Shown here: positions 10,869 through 22,496 of the stretch, one piece after another
How positions within the stretch are numbered: position 1 is the stretch's first letter
How the letters are laid out: every line of letters starts with the position of its first letter
NCBI GenBank assembly: GCA_035235625.1
Contig: CP141145.1
Location: forward strand, 1,488,001 to 1,552,000
Length of the DNA: 64,000 nt
Source of the DNA: Saururus chinensis
Taxonomy: Eukaryota; Streptophyta; Magnoliopsida; Piperales; Saururaceae
Direction of reading: 5' to 3'
Notes under the pieces: generated by a model
The model's input: only the letters and a program-made list of their open reading frames with translations
What the model was told of the DNA's origin: nothing
Database searches by the model: none
Position numbers and translations under genes: made by a program

Positions 10869-12332
10869 ATTGTCATGTCCCGACACACACTATCCCCCGA
10901 GCTAAACCGATCCAAGGAGGAAGTGACATGCAGCGCGACGAAGTATTGTTGGAATGTAGAAGAATTAACCCATCCTTGGGTAAAACACTACAGAGTTGGG
11001 TATATATACTTTGTACAAAAACAAAATAAGCAATAAAGTACTACTAACTAAACATTAGTCCACACACATACCCATATAGTCATAAACAACCCACACATGG
11101 CTAAAGCCTAAGTCTAAGCCCCTAATAGCTAATAAGAAATTAAGCCAACATTAGATACATAGAAGTGTGAAGTATAGTCAAGTATATAAAAATCTCAACA
11201 CAACATGCTATCATAGCTATCATAAAACCCATAATCTTTACGCATCCCCTCTCAAAGGTCAATGACATCCGCATGCTCCATGTAGAGCCCATCCGAACAA
11301 CATATATAGCATGACATGTAGCCCAAAACAAAACAAAATCAAAGAGGGATGACCCACAAGCTCATTAAGGGTTTTAATATGAAAAGTAAATCTAAAATGA
11401 TAACACAGGCATAATCACATAATACTCATTATATAATCAACCATAATGCCCATTCATCATGAGATAACCATGTAGACCTGTGCATTCATGTCATAATTTA
11501 CAATCCATCAGTATTTACTTATGTCACATGCATGTTTTGCTATCTATAACATATGTCATCAACACATCTTCATGCTACCTATATATTATGTTATGTGTAA
11601 TATACCTCAACAACACATATTCATGTCACTTGCATATCATGTTATGTATAACATATCTCATCATCACATAGCCAGGCTACCTGCATATTATGCTATATAA
11701 AACATATCTCATCACCACATAGCCATGTTACTCACATATCATGTTATAACCCATATTATCTCATCATCACATACTCATGCCTCATATGCATCATAGGTTC
11801 AGATATAGCTCATAACACACATACCCTCATGTGTAAATATGTAAAATTCATTATCATAATCACATCCTGCATTAATAACTTCTCAGTATAAACATATCAC
11901 GCATATCCATTTATCAATGAAAATATTCACCCTACAACTTCAATTGCATCAACCATGCACACCATCTTACATATCATGCAAATTAAACCGTAATCACATG
12001 TGTAAAATAAGCTTTATTGTTCCTACACATTCTCTGTAAATGAGCATAAACTTCTATACAAATGCAACAATAAATGGTGAATGTTTCACAAATTGAGAGA
12101 AATAAACTTGCTCATCAGGGTCAAAACCCCTCAGCACAACTACTCATCAAGGCTAGAGCCCCAAGCACAACTGATCATCATGACCGAAGTCCCGAGTAAA
12201 CTGTTCATCAAGACCAAAGTCTCGAGCACTGTACGTGGTAAGCCGGTACACTAGAACATATCATCCGAGATTCTCATAGTCCAGATAACTTATCAAATAA
12301 CATTCATATAACATTTTGTTTATCTCAGCCTA
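10869..12332 (-). mobile_element. R1 solo LTR (reverse), left piece
   Basis: Starts (plus reading) at the terminus TGTCATGTCCCGACAC (10871), the reverse complement of an LTR 3' end. It aligns with the start of R2 (12333 onward) through CCGAGCTAAACCGATCCAAG-like sequence and AAATGGTGAATGT (about 12074). It breaks at GCCTA 12328-12332, where R2 is inserted, and resumes at 27134. No coding sequence. Joined length of both pieces is about 3.53 kb. Confidence 0.7.
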
Positions 12333-14435
12333 TCACACCCCAGCACCACCCGACCTGAGCTGAACCCCATCCAAGGGTCAATCAAGAGCGCGGGAGCTAC
12401 AAAAAATGGAACGAGATTAAAGGATAGTCGAAGACTAAGCCCTTCATACGAATGGTTTAACTAGAGAAGTTACGCACCACATAACCTTTGAGAAAGCGTA
12501 ATAAGTAGAACAAAATAAGACTTTAACTTTGAACTAATCTACAAGTCTTATACCCACATACTTATAATCCTGAGCCAACACACCTGGCTCGAATCAAGGT
12601 CTCAAACAAATTTGAAAACTTAATAAAAATACAAATCTGAAACAAGAACCACCATACAAGATGTTCTATTATCATAACAGAGTAAATCAGAAAAATATAA
12701 CAAAGTCTAGAGGTATCTACGCCTAATCCTATGCTCTCCCCGACCATTTCTCAAACAAAGGGTCCTGCCCGACTTCATGTCAAATCATGCAGCCCCAAAA
12801 CAAAACAAAGAAAGTGGGGTGAGTAAAATTCAATAAGGTTTGAATACGACAACAATAATAAAAAAACTATCACCACATGGCAATATAGCAATTTAGATTC
12901 GTAATTAACATGATATACCATTTTCTAATTATCCCTTTACTAAACCACTACTTATCCCTAAGTAAAAGCTCTAACATGTATATAACATATAAATCAAGTT
13001 TGTGAATAAATGATCATGTTATAACTTAGCATCCATCCTCCATAAGTAGTAATCCTTATCCATCCAAAATTAAGCATAGTATCACACATAATCCACCTGA
13101 GAAATATCTCTAACATACTTTCTGATCATGTAACCACGTCCCATAAACCCACATATAAATGTCTCAATCACATAATTTAGATAATGCATTCATATTACAT
13201 AAACTTGTAAAATAGTATCTCAATCACACCATTAGATCATGCATTCATATCACATAAACCTGCATAATAGTATCTCAATTACACACTTTCTAATCATACA
13301 TTCATATCACATAAACCTACATAATAGTGTCTCAATCACATTGTTCTAAATCATGCATAATAAATCATATCCACATATGTCACATAATCTCAAATATCCC
13401 TACACAACCTATGTAATCTGGGTATAATATTATTTCATACACATGCATTATCAACAAATGGTGAATGTCTTCATCAAGGAGTAAACACAAACATTTCCAC
13501 AAAGGCTGAACGTAGTCCGATTTCCTAACCAAAAACCTAGGGCATTGCCCGCTCTGGACACAGTCTGAATCCCTCATGGGAACTAAGATGTAGAGGTAGT
13601 CAGCCCCTCTGCTCGTCAAGGACAATCCACACAAGAAGTCCAAATTCCCAAAGGGAACCTAGAGCAGGTTTACTCGCCAAAGACAGTTCTAGCCAAGAAC
13701 ATCCAAATTCCCACATAGGGAACCTAGAACAGTGTGTTTGCCAAGGACATCTTTGCGGTGGGGAGAGTCCAAATTTCCACATAGGGAACCTAAAACACAT
13801 GGTAGCTGGTGCACAAAGGCATACCACTTTGGGTGTTCAGTGTTTAGATGTGACTATCTCATGAAATCCCAACCACAAGATGAGTTCATCCCTCATCTCC
13901 ATATATCTCAAATTGACTCAACTCAACGTAAATCGACTCAACCCAGGGAGTATACATGTTCCATATAGGAACTCAAATCGAAATCATGTCCTTTCGGACA
14001 AGACAAGTTTCGATTAAGCCAACGATCGATTAATCTGGCACATAATCTCACATCATTGCATACAATTGATTAATCATGGCTAAACATTGGTAAAATCTCA
14101 TTCATGAAGTCCATTCTATGATGCATGAAAATATGATACATTTGTGAGCAAGATCTATGTGAATTCCAACCCATGGAACGTGCTCCCATCAATCCCCACA
14201 TGCATCATAATCAAACCATAAACAACCACGATTTCATAATATATACCCCACATGTGTGTGTTCATACATTTCTAAGCACATGACTATGCTTGGACAATAG
14301 CGCATAAGGCAATCCACACATGCTTTGATAAAAATCTAATCATAATTACCAACTGAAATCATGGGTGAAATATAATGTAAACCATTATTCCATTCATATG
14401 AAATCAAATGCTTAACTCTTATAAGCATGATTATT
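12333..14435 (-). mobile_element. R2 solo LTR (reverse), left piece
   Basis: Begins with the LTR-end sequence (TA)TCACACCCCAGCACC and is homologous throughout to R1. Shared marks include AACAAATGGTGAATGT near 13455 and CGATCGATTAATCTGG near 14024 (R1: near 27216). It contains three degenerate units of about 75 bp with TTCCCACATAGGGAACCTA at 13630-13800. It is interrupted at TTATT 14431-14435 by the complete chromovirus and resumes at 25684. The joined length of about 3.55 kb nearly equals R1. ORFs inside are accidental. Confidence 0.7.
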
Positions 14436-14835
14436 TATAATGACCCGGATTTTTCTGTGGTTTTTACTTGTTTTTGTGGAAAAGAAAAATCGAGTTGTTC
14501 ACTATAATTACCTTGTATTTTGTTCTGTATATGTATGTGTACGTGGTGTTACGTTTGGAGCTTAAGAGTAAGTAGAGAGGTTTTGCATAAATTAAACCTT
14601 TCATGTAGAAAGAGGGTTTTGACACATAAAAAGGAATTTTGCACCTAAAATACGCTTTTGGCACATAAGTTGAAGCTTTGGTGTGTAAAATAAAGCTTCG
14701 ACATACGAAGGGAGGCTTTAGTGTGAAAGGACCCGAGGTTTATTGGCATTTGGGCGTGTTAGAGGAGGCATGGAGCGTGTATGGGAGCGGCAACCTGTGA
14801 AAAGGGGAGGTTGATGTGTAATAAAATTAAAAGCA

Positions 14836-14841
14836 TATAAA
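14836..14841 (+). promoter_or_regulatory. Probable TATA box of the 5' LTR
   Basis: TATAAA within AAGCATATAAATGAATAG, followed after about 30 bp by the conserved start of a GC-rich leader. The 3' LTR keeps the same box at 22902-22907. Confidence 0.55.
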
Positions 14842-17134
14842 TGAATAGTGGATCGTGGCTTTTCAGCCACGACCCATCAGTTCATTCCAGAAACTCCAGA
14901 AACTCATAGTGAGCAACGGGAAAACCGAGGGCTTTTCTGGACCCTCCGTCACTCCTCCTCCATTGTTAGAATCTACCGTTTCTTGCCAAATCTCACTTCA
15001 CCCAGCTGCCAAGAGTCCGGTGGTACCGACTAGAGCTTCCGCCGTCCCCTCCTTGCTCCTCCTTGAGCTACTGGAATTTGGCTCAATTTTCACCCTTTTG
15101 GCCGTTAGGAGCGTCGCGGCTTTGTTTGGTGACTGTCGTCACCATTTCTGGTGGTCCACCACCTCTCCACCCCTCCTCCGGTCGGAGGCTTCCTCCCCAC
15201 ACCCTTCTTTCTCCTCTTTGACCTTCCTCTCATCCACCGTCCAATGTTTTTGCACCCAAAAACTCACAACCGAGAAGCAAAAACCTTGCTGTCCGGCGGT
15301 CGTGTGGCCTTGCCGGCGGCTGTGGCTGGTCACCATCGCCTTGTTTCTCCTCCTCCTCACCTCTCTACCTTAACCCGTGCCCCTCTAGCCCTTATACATG
15401 GGTTTCGGCCTCCAGAATAACGATTGTGGACCTTTACCCGAGACTATTCCGGCTTCTAACGGTTCACCATGATCTTCCGGTGATCAAGTGTGGAGTTAGG
15501 CGTCGCACGGGATTTGGGTTTGCAAATCAGCACGGTTGGGTGTAGTGTCCACCCATGATTGCCTCTTGGGCAGCAACAACAGGAGGCATGAAGATCGACG
15601 GGCATTTAATCGGGACCCAACCATTCATCACATAAAACTCCGGCAAGCCTACACCACTTTCGCACCAAGGGCAGCTCGTTTATAGAAAGCAACAGTTGGG
15701 TTCGCCGAATTTGCCACTGGCGCCACCACAGTTGTGCACCCCGACATCATTTGTACACCCAGAAAATGAGGTATGGGGCTTTGAATTTGTAATTCTATTG
15801 TTGAGTGCTTGGTATGTTAGAATGCGTGTTGTACACCCGTAAAACAAGGTATGGGGCTTTGAATTTGTAATTCTATCGTAGCGTGCTTGGTATGTTAGAA
15901 TGCATGCTAGGGCCAATTTAATTACATGCTTCACACGCGTAATGTTATGGATATCACGTGTAATGGTATGATATTAGCTTATACAAAAGCTAATTAAATG
16001 ACATGTTATCGGCTTGACAAATGAGGGACTGTACTCATTTACAGTGTAAGTATTGGCATGCTAGTAAGATCCTTTATCTACATGCGTTTGCAATGGTTTA
16101 GGCACATGTTGGATGTGCTATAATTGTAAGTAGTGTTTGGTTAGATTTGTGTGGTTTGATATGCGCAATGGTGGATGTTTATATCGATAGTATCAATATG
16201 TGTACGCTTGATGGGCTGAAATTAGTTTGGATTGGATCAGGCTTTGATGCAATGATCGGAAAGCTTTAGAGTTCTTGAGGCAAAGAGACTTAGTTTCGAG
16301 TTTACTAGTAGACTTGTTGATAGTATGATTTCAGAGGAAAATTACACAAGCATAAAGTATTTAATTCAAACTGGAATGTTAAGTAAAACTAAAATGTTAA
16401 CCTTGTGAGTTTGAGAGTTTAGTAGTTAGACGGATTAAGTTCCGTGGTTGAGCTAGCCAATGATTAATGGGCTAAGCACTTCTCATGTCTAGCCATGGTG
16501 TGTATCCTACTGGAGTTTGTCTGTATGCTGTATTTAAGACCAGACATTTGATGCTCTATTAAGAGCACTGTATGATTCTGCCCAAAAGTGGCACTCTATG
16601 GATTCTGCCCAAAAGTGGCATTGGCACTATAAGACCCCTAAAGTGTGGGCATTTGTATGACCCTAATGTGTGGCCGTTTATGTTTGCGCGCTCAAGTAAG
16701 TAGTATCATGGAACTACTCTTACCGGTTTAATCATGTGCCCCATGAGCATAGGTGTACATTGCCTTCGAAAAAGTTCATGGCATCTAGTACTCTCCGAAG
16801 GTTAAGGTGACCCCCAGTGACATTTTTTTCCTTTGACGTTGGAGCTGATTTGCTTGATAATGAGCTCTAGGTGTCGATCGTAAGTGTATATGTTGAGTAA
16901 GACTGTAAGAGTAGGACTGTAAGTGTAAGAGTTAAGTAAGACAGTATGAGTAAGACAACAAGTGTATGTATATGCGTAGGATTGAGTGGTAAGATGGAAC
17001 GAACATGAGTTCGTGATATTTGTATGGTTATGAGCATCTTATTTTGAGAGACTTTGATTGTCATGTTTTCTTGCTTCATGCTATGTTTCATGAAGGCAAC
17101 TATGTTTAGGCTTACAAGTTCATTGTTTAGAAAT

Positions 17135-17180
17135 CCCCTACTGGGTATTTTCTATTGAGTATGAAAATACTCACTTTCCC
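17135..17180 (+). promoter_or_regulatory. LTR-conserved hairpin block (5' LTR)
   Basis: CCCCTACTGGGTATTTTC, TATTGAGTATGAAAATACTC. Same block as at 10351, 25097 and 60320. Confidence 0.5.
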
Positions 17181-17717
17181 TCTACTGAATTTCAGATCCT
17201 CTAGTGACTTCTGCAGGTCCCAGCACGAGAGCATCGTAGGCGGGACTTAGTTTTGGAGGAGAGGACAAACTTACAGACTTCAGGTCAATTTTTGACTGTT
17301 CAGTTTCTTTTGTTTAGTTATGCTACAATCTGATGTAAATTTTGAGTATATATGTATTGGGTGAGTTGAGAGCTTATGCATTATTATTTTGGACTTGTAT
17401 ATGGACTGTTTATATTGGGACTATTATCGGACTTGTACTCGGCTATGCCTGGGAGATGCGTATTTAAGCCCATGGCCATGGCACTCGTGCTTTTATGTGT
17501 GTTTGTTTGATCTCACACCCGGGTGTTTAGTCGATGTGTTTTGATGATTTAAAAGAAAGTTTCAGGTTGTGTGATTTTAAATTGATGATGTGAGAAATAT
17601 AAAATGTTTTCACAAATTTTGATTTTTGTCAATTTTTCACAAAATATAGCCGTTATATTGCAATTTTTTTTTGTAAAATTTACTGAAAAATGGTTTGAAA
17701 AACACGGGGGTGATAGT

Positions 17718-17730
17718 TGGTATCGAAGCC
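17718..17730 (+). promoter_or_regulatory. Primer-binding site, initiator-Met tRNA type
   Basis: TGGTATCGAAGCC lies two bases after the 5' LTR. The plant tRNA-iMet complement is TGGTATCAGAGCC, so two internal bases are exchanged. Position and sequence are typical for Ty3/gypsy. Confidence 0.85.
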
Positions 17731-17864
17731 TAGGCTTTCTGACTACAAGTCCTTAATAGTCGCAAGTCCAAAATTGTGGCATGTAGGAGTAAGTTCAGTT
17801 TATGTATTATGCTTTTGTAAGGGTTAGTTGGAGTTTCTAAGTTAAGTTCTATTGTTCTGAACAG

Positions 17865-19022
17865 ATGCCTACGGAGAATACGTCTAGGGGCTCGGCTTCT
17901 CCAAGTGGTACAGATGCCACAACAGCACCGCATAGAGATTCTCCCAAGGCTGTTGACTTGCTGCCAGGCTCTTCTGCAGGTTGGGAGATATCAGGGCCTA
18001 TTACCCCTTTGGATCATACTGCTGAGTTTATGAGTATGATGTTCCAGGGCTTGAACCAGTATCTAGAGGCTCAAGGATATCATATTTCTCAGACGAGATT
18101 AGATGAGGCAGAGGGACATCCCTAGCAGAGAGGTTCAAAAGACTGGCACGTACTTATGATGGCAGAGGAGAGCCAGAGGTTGCCAGTGAGTGGGTGGAGG
18201 ATATGAAGCAGTTATTTGAGGTCATGCAGATCGCCGATGAGCGTAGGGTGGTGATGGCCACTTACTCTTTGGTAGATGATGCCCGATATTGGTGGAAGTC
18301 TATCAAGCGTAATCTTTTGCCAGTAGGACAGCCTATGGTGTGGGATAAGTTTGTGAAGGTATTTTATGAGAAGTATTTTCTGCGATACCTTCGTCGTCAG
18401 AAGGAGCTAGAGTTCCTCAGCCTCAAGCAAAGGAGCATGACCGTATTGGAGTATGAGACTCGTTTTGCTAATCTGCAGAGGTTTGTGGATGGTAGTGGTC
18501 TTACAGAGGAGTCTCAAGCCTCCAAGTTTGTGGATGGCTTACACGGTGCAGTTTGAGCTAAGGTAGTTCTTCACGAGCCTACTACCTTGGTGAGGGCTGT
18601 GGAGCTTGCCTCTATTGTTGAGTAAGATTATCAGAGAGGCCAGTCTGAGAGACAGGAGAGGCAGGGGCAAGCTAGTGGTTCTCGATGGGAGGACCGCAAG
18701 AGGAGGTATGGTGAGGTCAGCACCTTTATGGGCAAGCAGGGAAGACAGCCTCAGCAGCAGTCACAGTCTCAGCGACAAGTTCAGGGCCTTAGGCAGCCAG
18801 TTCAGCCAGTTCAGCAGCATCAGGGTTAGAACCACTAGGGGCAGGTACCATGTCAGCAACAGTAGTTGCAGAGACGACCCCCTCAGCCTCGGAGGGGCAC
18901 CAATGATCCTTGCTCCTCTTGTGGTGGGCGCCACCCCGGTAGGCCCTGCTACAAGATGGAGAATCGGTGTTACTCCTGTGGTGAGATGGGGCATTATGCC
19001 AGGGATTGTAAGAGGAAGTAGC
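17865..19022 (+). pseudogene. Chromovirus gag, frameshifted
   Basis: Gag forms the virus-like particle. The ATG at 17865 opens a Ser/Thr-rich N-terminus ending in LNQYLEAQGYHISQ. A +1 shift near 18115 leads to the capsid core at 18190-18550 (VEDMKQLFEVMQIADERRV, then ARYWWKS and FYEKYF). Stops follow at about 18556 (TGA) and 18623 (TAA), with TAGs around 18827-18837 in the Gln-rich linker and at 19020. Two zinc knuckles remain near 18913-19010: a variant CSSCGGRHPGRPC and a canonical CYSCGEMGHYARDC. The TAG and TGA stops mostly fall where Gln or Arg is expected. Confidence 0.85.
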
Positions 19023-19059
19023 CAAAGCTAGAGCAACCAGCACCTCCCGAGCAGAGGCC

Positions 19060-19484
19060 TAGAGTTGAAGGACGGGTTTTTGCCATCACTGCAGACGAGG
19101 CCAGAGTAGCCAATGCCGTCATTGAGGGTACTATGCTTATCTCTGACTGTTTTGCAAAAATTTTAATTGACCCTGAATCTACACACTCTTTTGTGTCACG
19201 CACCTTCATGAGTACCTTTATCGGTGCATAATATGGCTTATGAGTTAGCTATTTTGACTCCTATGGGGGATGTGGTTACCACCCATGAATTTGTTGAAAG
19301 GGTGCCAGTTCAACTAGAGAATTGTGAGTGGAGTGCATATTTGGTTGTTTTAGACCTGTTTGATTTTGATGTGATTCTGGGTATGGATTGGTTAGCTGCC
19401 CAACGAGCAATTGTAGATTGTCACAAGAAGCAGGTGATCTTTGAATGCCTTGAGGGGCCAAGGGTGGTATTCGGGATAGATTAA
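19060..19484 (+). pseudogene. Chromovirus aspartic protease domain
   Basis: The protease cleaves Gag-Pol. VFAITADEARVANAVIEGT leads to the active-site stretch ILIDPESTHSFVS. In this lineage the motif is usually DPGST, so the glycine after the catalytic Asp is replaced by Glu. VVLDLFDFDVILGMDWL follows at 19224-19484, the conserved flap/C-terminal region with the ILGMDWL hallmark. A TAA near 19228 and a one-base shift near 19484 separate it from RT. Confidence 0.85.
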
Positions 19485-21274
19485 CTTCTTGTGTTATGTC
19501 AGCTATTAAGGCAAAAAGGTGCATAGCCAAAGGTTGTAGAGCCTACTTGGCATATGTGTTGGAGAAGCAGTCAGTGGGGTTCAAGATAGAGCAATTGGAC
19601 GTTGTGAGGGATTTTTCTAATGTGTTTCCTGACAAACTGCCTGGGTTACCACCAGTGAGAGAAGTGGAGTTTGTCATTGAGCTTGTGGCTGACACTCACC
19701 CTACCTCTAAAGTGCCGTACAGGATGGCCCTGGCAGAATTGAAGGAACTTAAAGAGCAGCTAATGGAACTCCTAGAAAAAGGATTCATTAGACCGAGTGT
19801 TTCACCTTGGGGCGCTCCAGTTCTATTTGTAAAGAAGAAAGATGGGTCCCTGCGTTTATGCATCGATTATCGTATGTTGAACCAGGTCATTGTTAAGAAT
19901 AAGTATCCCTTTCCTAGGATTGATGATCTTTTAGATCAGCTGCAATTAGCTAAACTTTTCTCAAGGATTGACCTGAGGTCGGGGTACCATCAGCTTCGGA
20001 TTCGGGATGAGGATATCCCTAAGACAGCTTTTCGGACTCGGAATGGCCACTACAAGTTCCTAGTGATGCCGTTTGGGCTCCCTAATGCCCTTGCTGCATT
20101 TATGGATATGATGAATCGGGTATTTAGGGAATTTTTGGATAGGTTTGTCATAGTATTTGTTGATGACATTTTGGTTTATTTCCCTAATCCCGTAGCACAT
20201 GGAGAGCATCTCCAGTTAGTTCTGGAGACCTTGAGGTCTCACCAACTATATGCTTAATTTAGTAAATGTGAATTTTGGCTAGATTCAGTACAATTTTTGG
20301 GGCATGTGATCTAAGGTAAAGGGGTGTTTGTTGATCCAGCTATAGTTGAAGCAGTATTACGGTGGGAGCCACCTAAGACCGTGACAGAGGCACGGAGTTT
20401 CCTGGGTTTGGCAAGATATTACTGGAGGTTTATTGAAGGGTTTTCTTCCATTGCCCTTCCGATGACCCGATTAACAAGAAAGGAAGTCAAATTTGTTTGG
20501 GATGAGGCATGTGAGAAAAGCGTTTTGGATATGAAGAGGAGGTTGACTACTGCTCCAGTTCTTGCATTACCGTCAGGGAGCGGAGGGTTTGTTCTATATA
20601 GTGATGCCTCTGGAAGAGGATTGGGTTGTGTCTTGATGCAACATGGGAAGGTGATTGCCTATGCTTTGAGGCAGCTTAAACCCCATGAAGTTAATTATCT
20701 GACACATGACTTAGAATTGGCAACAGCTGTCTTCGCTCTAAAGATTTGGCACCATTATCTATATGGCGAGACATTTGAAGTCTATATGGATCATAAAGTC
20801 TTGAAGTATATTTTCTCACAGAAAGATTTGAATATGCATCAGAAGAGGTGGGTGGAGTATCTGAAAGATTATGATTTCTCTATTTTATACCACCCAGGAA
20901 AGGCAAATGTGGTTGCTGATGCATTGAGCAGAAAATCTGAGGGTTTAGCCACACACATGAGGGTGGGAGAGTGGAGACTGTTGGAGGAGATTGTAGATTG
21001 TAGACCTGAGTTCCATGCAAGTCATAGGCAGAGTTTTGTGGCTAACCTCAAGATTCGATCAGCTATTGTAGATAAAGTGATTTGGGCACAACTTGAGGAT
21101 TTGAAGACACAAACATTAGTGGGTAGACCGGGTTTTACCAGAAGGGTTGATGATGGAATTAGATTCTGGCACAGATTAGTACTTCCATCCATGTCGGAGT
21201 TATGGCAAGAGTTGTTACAGGAAGCCCATCACTCTCAGTACACAATCCATCCTGGCGGAATGAAGATGTACTGA
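19485..21274 (+). pseudogene. Chromovirus reverse transcriptase and RNase H
   Basis: RT copies the element RNA and RNase H removes it. RT (about 19630-20250) shows [67 protein letters not shown] and the catalytic FVDDILVY, all intact. A TAA at 20255 follows HQLYA, and another at 20312 interrupts the connection FLGHVI. The frame reopens at 20324 with [14 protein letters not shown]. RNase H keeps its Asp in [10 protein letters not shown], Glu in THDLELAT and Asp in YMDHKVLKY. The tail [15 protein letters not shown] is the standard end of this domain. TGA at 21272 replaces the Arg expected after KMY. Confidence 0.92.
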
Positions 21275-21877
21275 GATTTGCGTCGTGAGTTTTGGTGGAG
21301 TGGCATGAAGAAAGACAATGGGGAGTGTGTTTCTAGATGCTTGACATGCTAGCCTATCAAAGCAGAGCATCAAAGACCATCAGGACCCCTACAACCATTG
21401 GAGATCCCAAAGTGGAAGTGGGAGCACATCACGATGGATTTTGTTGTGGGTTTACCTCGTGCTCAAAAGGGGCATGAGGCGATTTGGGTGATTGTGGACT
21501 GGTTGATGAAGTCTGCTCATTTCCTGCCTCTTCGAAGAGAACACCCACCTAATGAATTGGTGCAACTTTATGTTGATGAGATCGTGACATTACATGGTGT
21601 ACCCATTTCCATTGTGTCTGATAGAGACAGCTGGTTCACTTCTCATTTTTGGCATGGGTTGCAAGAAGCTTTAGGTACAGCCTTAAAGTTTAGCAATGCT
21701 TTTCACCCTCAGACTAATGGTCAGTCAGAATGGACCATTCAAACGCTAGAGGATATGTTGCAAGCTTGTGCCTTGGATTGGAAGAGTTCTTGGGATCGGC
21801 ATTTGACTCTGATTGAGTTTGCATACAATAATAGCTATCACTCTAGCATTGAAATGGCACCATATGAGGCATTGTAG
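21215..21877 (+). pseudogene. Chromovirus integrase, HHCC and catalytic core
   Basis: Integrase inserts the cDNA. The HHCC zinc region is present ([15 protein letters not shown], later CVSRCLTC) but is broken by TGA 21272 and a TAG where Gln is expected after CLTC. The core at 21398-21877 keeps the D,D,E acids in [24 protein letters not shown] and [15 protein letters not shown]. It ends [18 protein letters not shown] at a TAG, after which the sequence is shifted. Confidence 0.9.
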
Positions 21878-22437
21878 GAGAACGAAAGTTACTCAAGTCT
21901 GAGTTAATCCAGCAGTATGTAGACAAAGTGAAGTTAGCAAGGCAAAGACTACATACTGCACAAAGCCGTTATAAAAGCTATGCCAATTGGAAGCGGAAAG
22001 ACCTTGAGTTTGAGGTTGGTGACCATGTATTTTTGTGTGTCTCCCCCTCAAAGTGAATTATGCAGTTTGGGGTAAGAAGAAAATTGAGTGCTCGTTATGG
22101 GGGTCCTTTCGAGATCCTGGAAACGATTGGACCAGTGGCTTACAAAGTTGCCCTGCCACCTCAGCTCGCTGGAGTTCACGAAGTCTTCCATGTATTGATG
22201 CTCCGTAAGTATGTGCCCGACCCCTCCCATGTACTTGACTACACTCCTATGGAGCTTCATCATGGCATGACTTTTGAGGAGCATTCAAGTCGAATTCTAG
22301 ACAGAAAAGAATAGGTCTTGAGGACAAAGACCATTCCTTTAGTGAAGGTCTTATGGCAATACCATACTTTTGAGGAGGTGACTTGGGAAGTCGAGGCGGA
22401 TATGAGAGAGAAATACCCTGAGTTGTTTGCTATGTAA
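21878..22437 (+). pseudogene. Integrase C-terminus with GPY/F motif and chromodomain
   Basis: After the shift the frame recovers at about 22060 with the GPY/F module (RYGGPFEILETIGPVAYKVA), then HEVFHVLMLRKYVPDPSHV. Past a TAG at 22312 comes the chromodomain tail (VKVLWQYHTFEEVTWEVE, MREKYPELF, TAA 22435-22437). Chromodomains guide chromovirus insertion to marked chromatin. Its presence separates the element from Tat/Athila lineages. Confidence 0.88.
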
Positions 22438-22483
22438 ATTGTATGGTGTTGTTAACGGAACAATTTCGGGGACAAAATTTCCT

Positions 22484-22496
22484 AAGTGGGGAAGAA
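22484..22496 (+). promoter_or_regulatory. Polypurine tract of the chromovirus
   Basis: AAGTGGGGAAGAA directly abuts the 3' LTR start TGTAATGACC. It primes plus-strand DNA synthesis in LTR retrotransposons. Confidence 0.88.

Larger units (their letters stand above)
14436..17715 (+). mobile_element. 5' LTR of the chromovirus (3280 bp)
   Basis: Starts TATAATGACCCGG, where the partner LTR has TGTAATGACCCGG, and ends TGATA where the partner has TGACA, so both canonical ends have suffered transitions. The first 118 bases differ from the 3' LTR at four sites, all transitions. One larger indel lies in the GC-rich block near 15050. A short AT-rich U3 of about 430 bp precedes the TATA box, so the transcribed part of the LTR would be very long. 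Confidence 0.92.

Noticed and set aside
14855..15420. ORFs of 73-172 codons, with equivalents at 22921-23578
   Set aside because: GC-rich LTR leader. The two LTR copies share the DNA but reading frames differ by indels, so there is no selection for protein.
18761..19530. Minus-strand ORFs of 71-84 codons
   Set aside because: Antisense shadows of the chromovirus gag zinc-knuckle and protease region.
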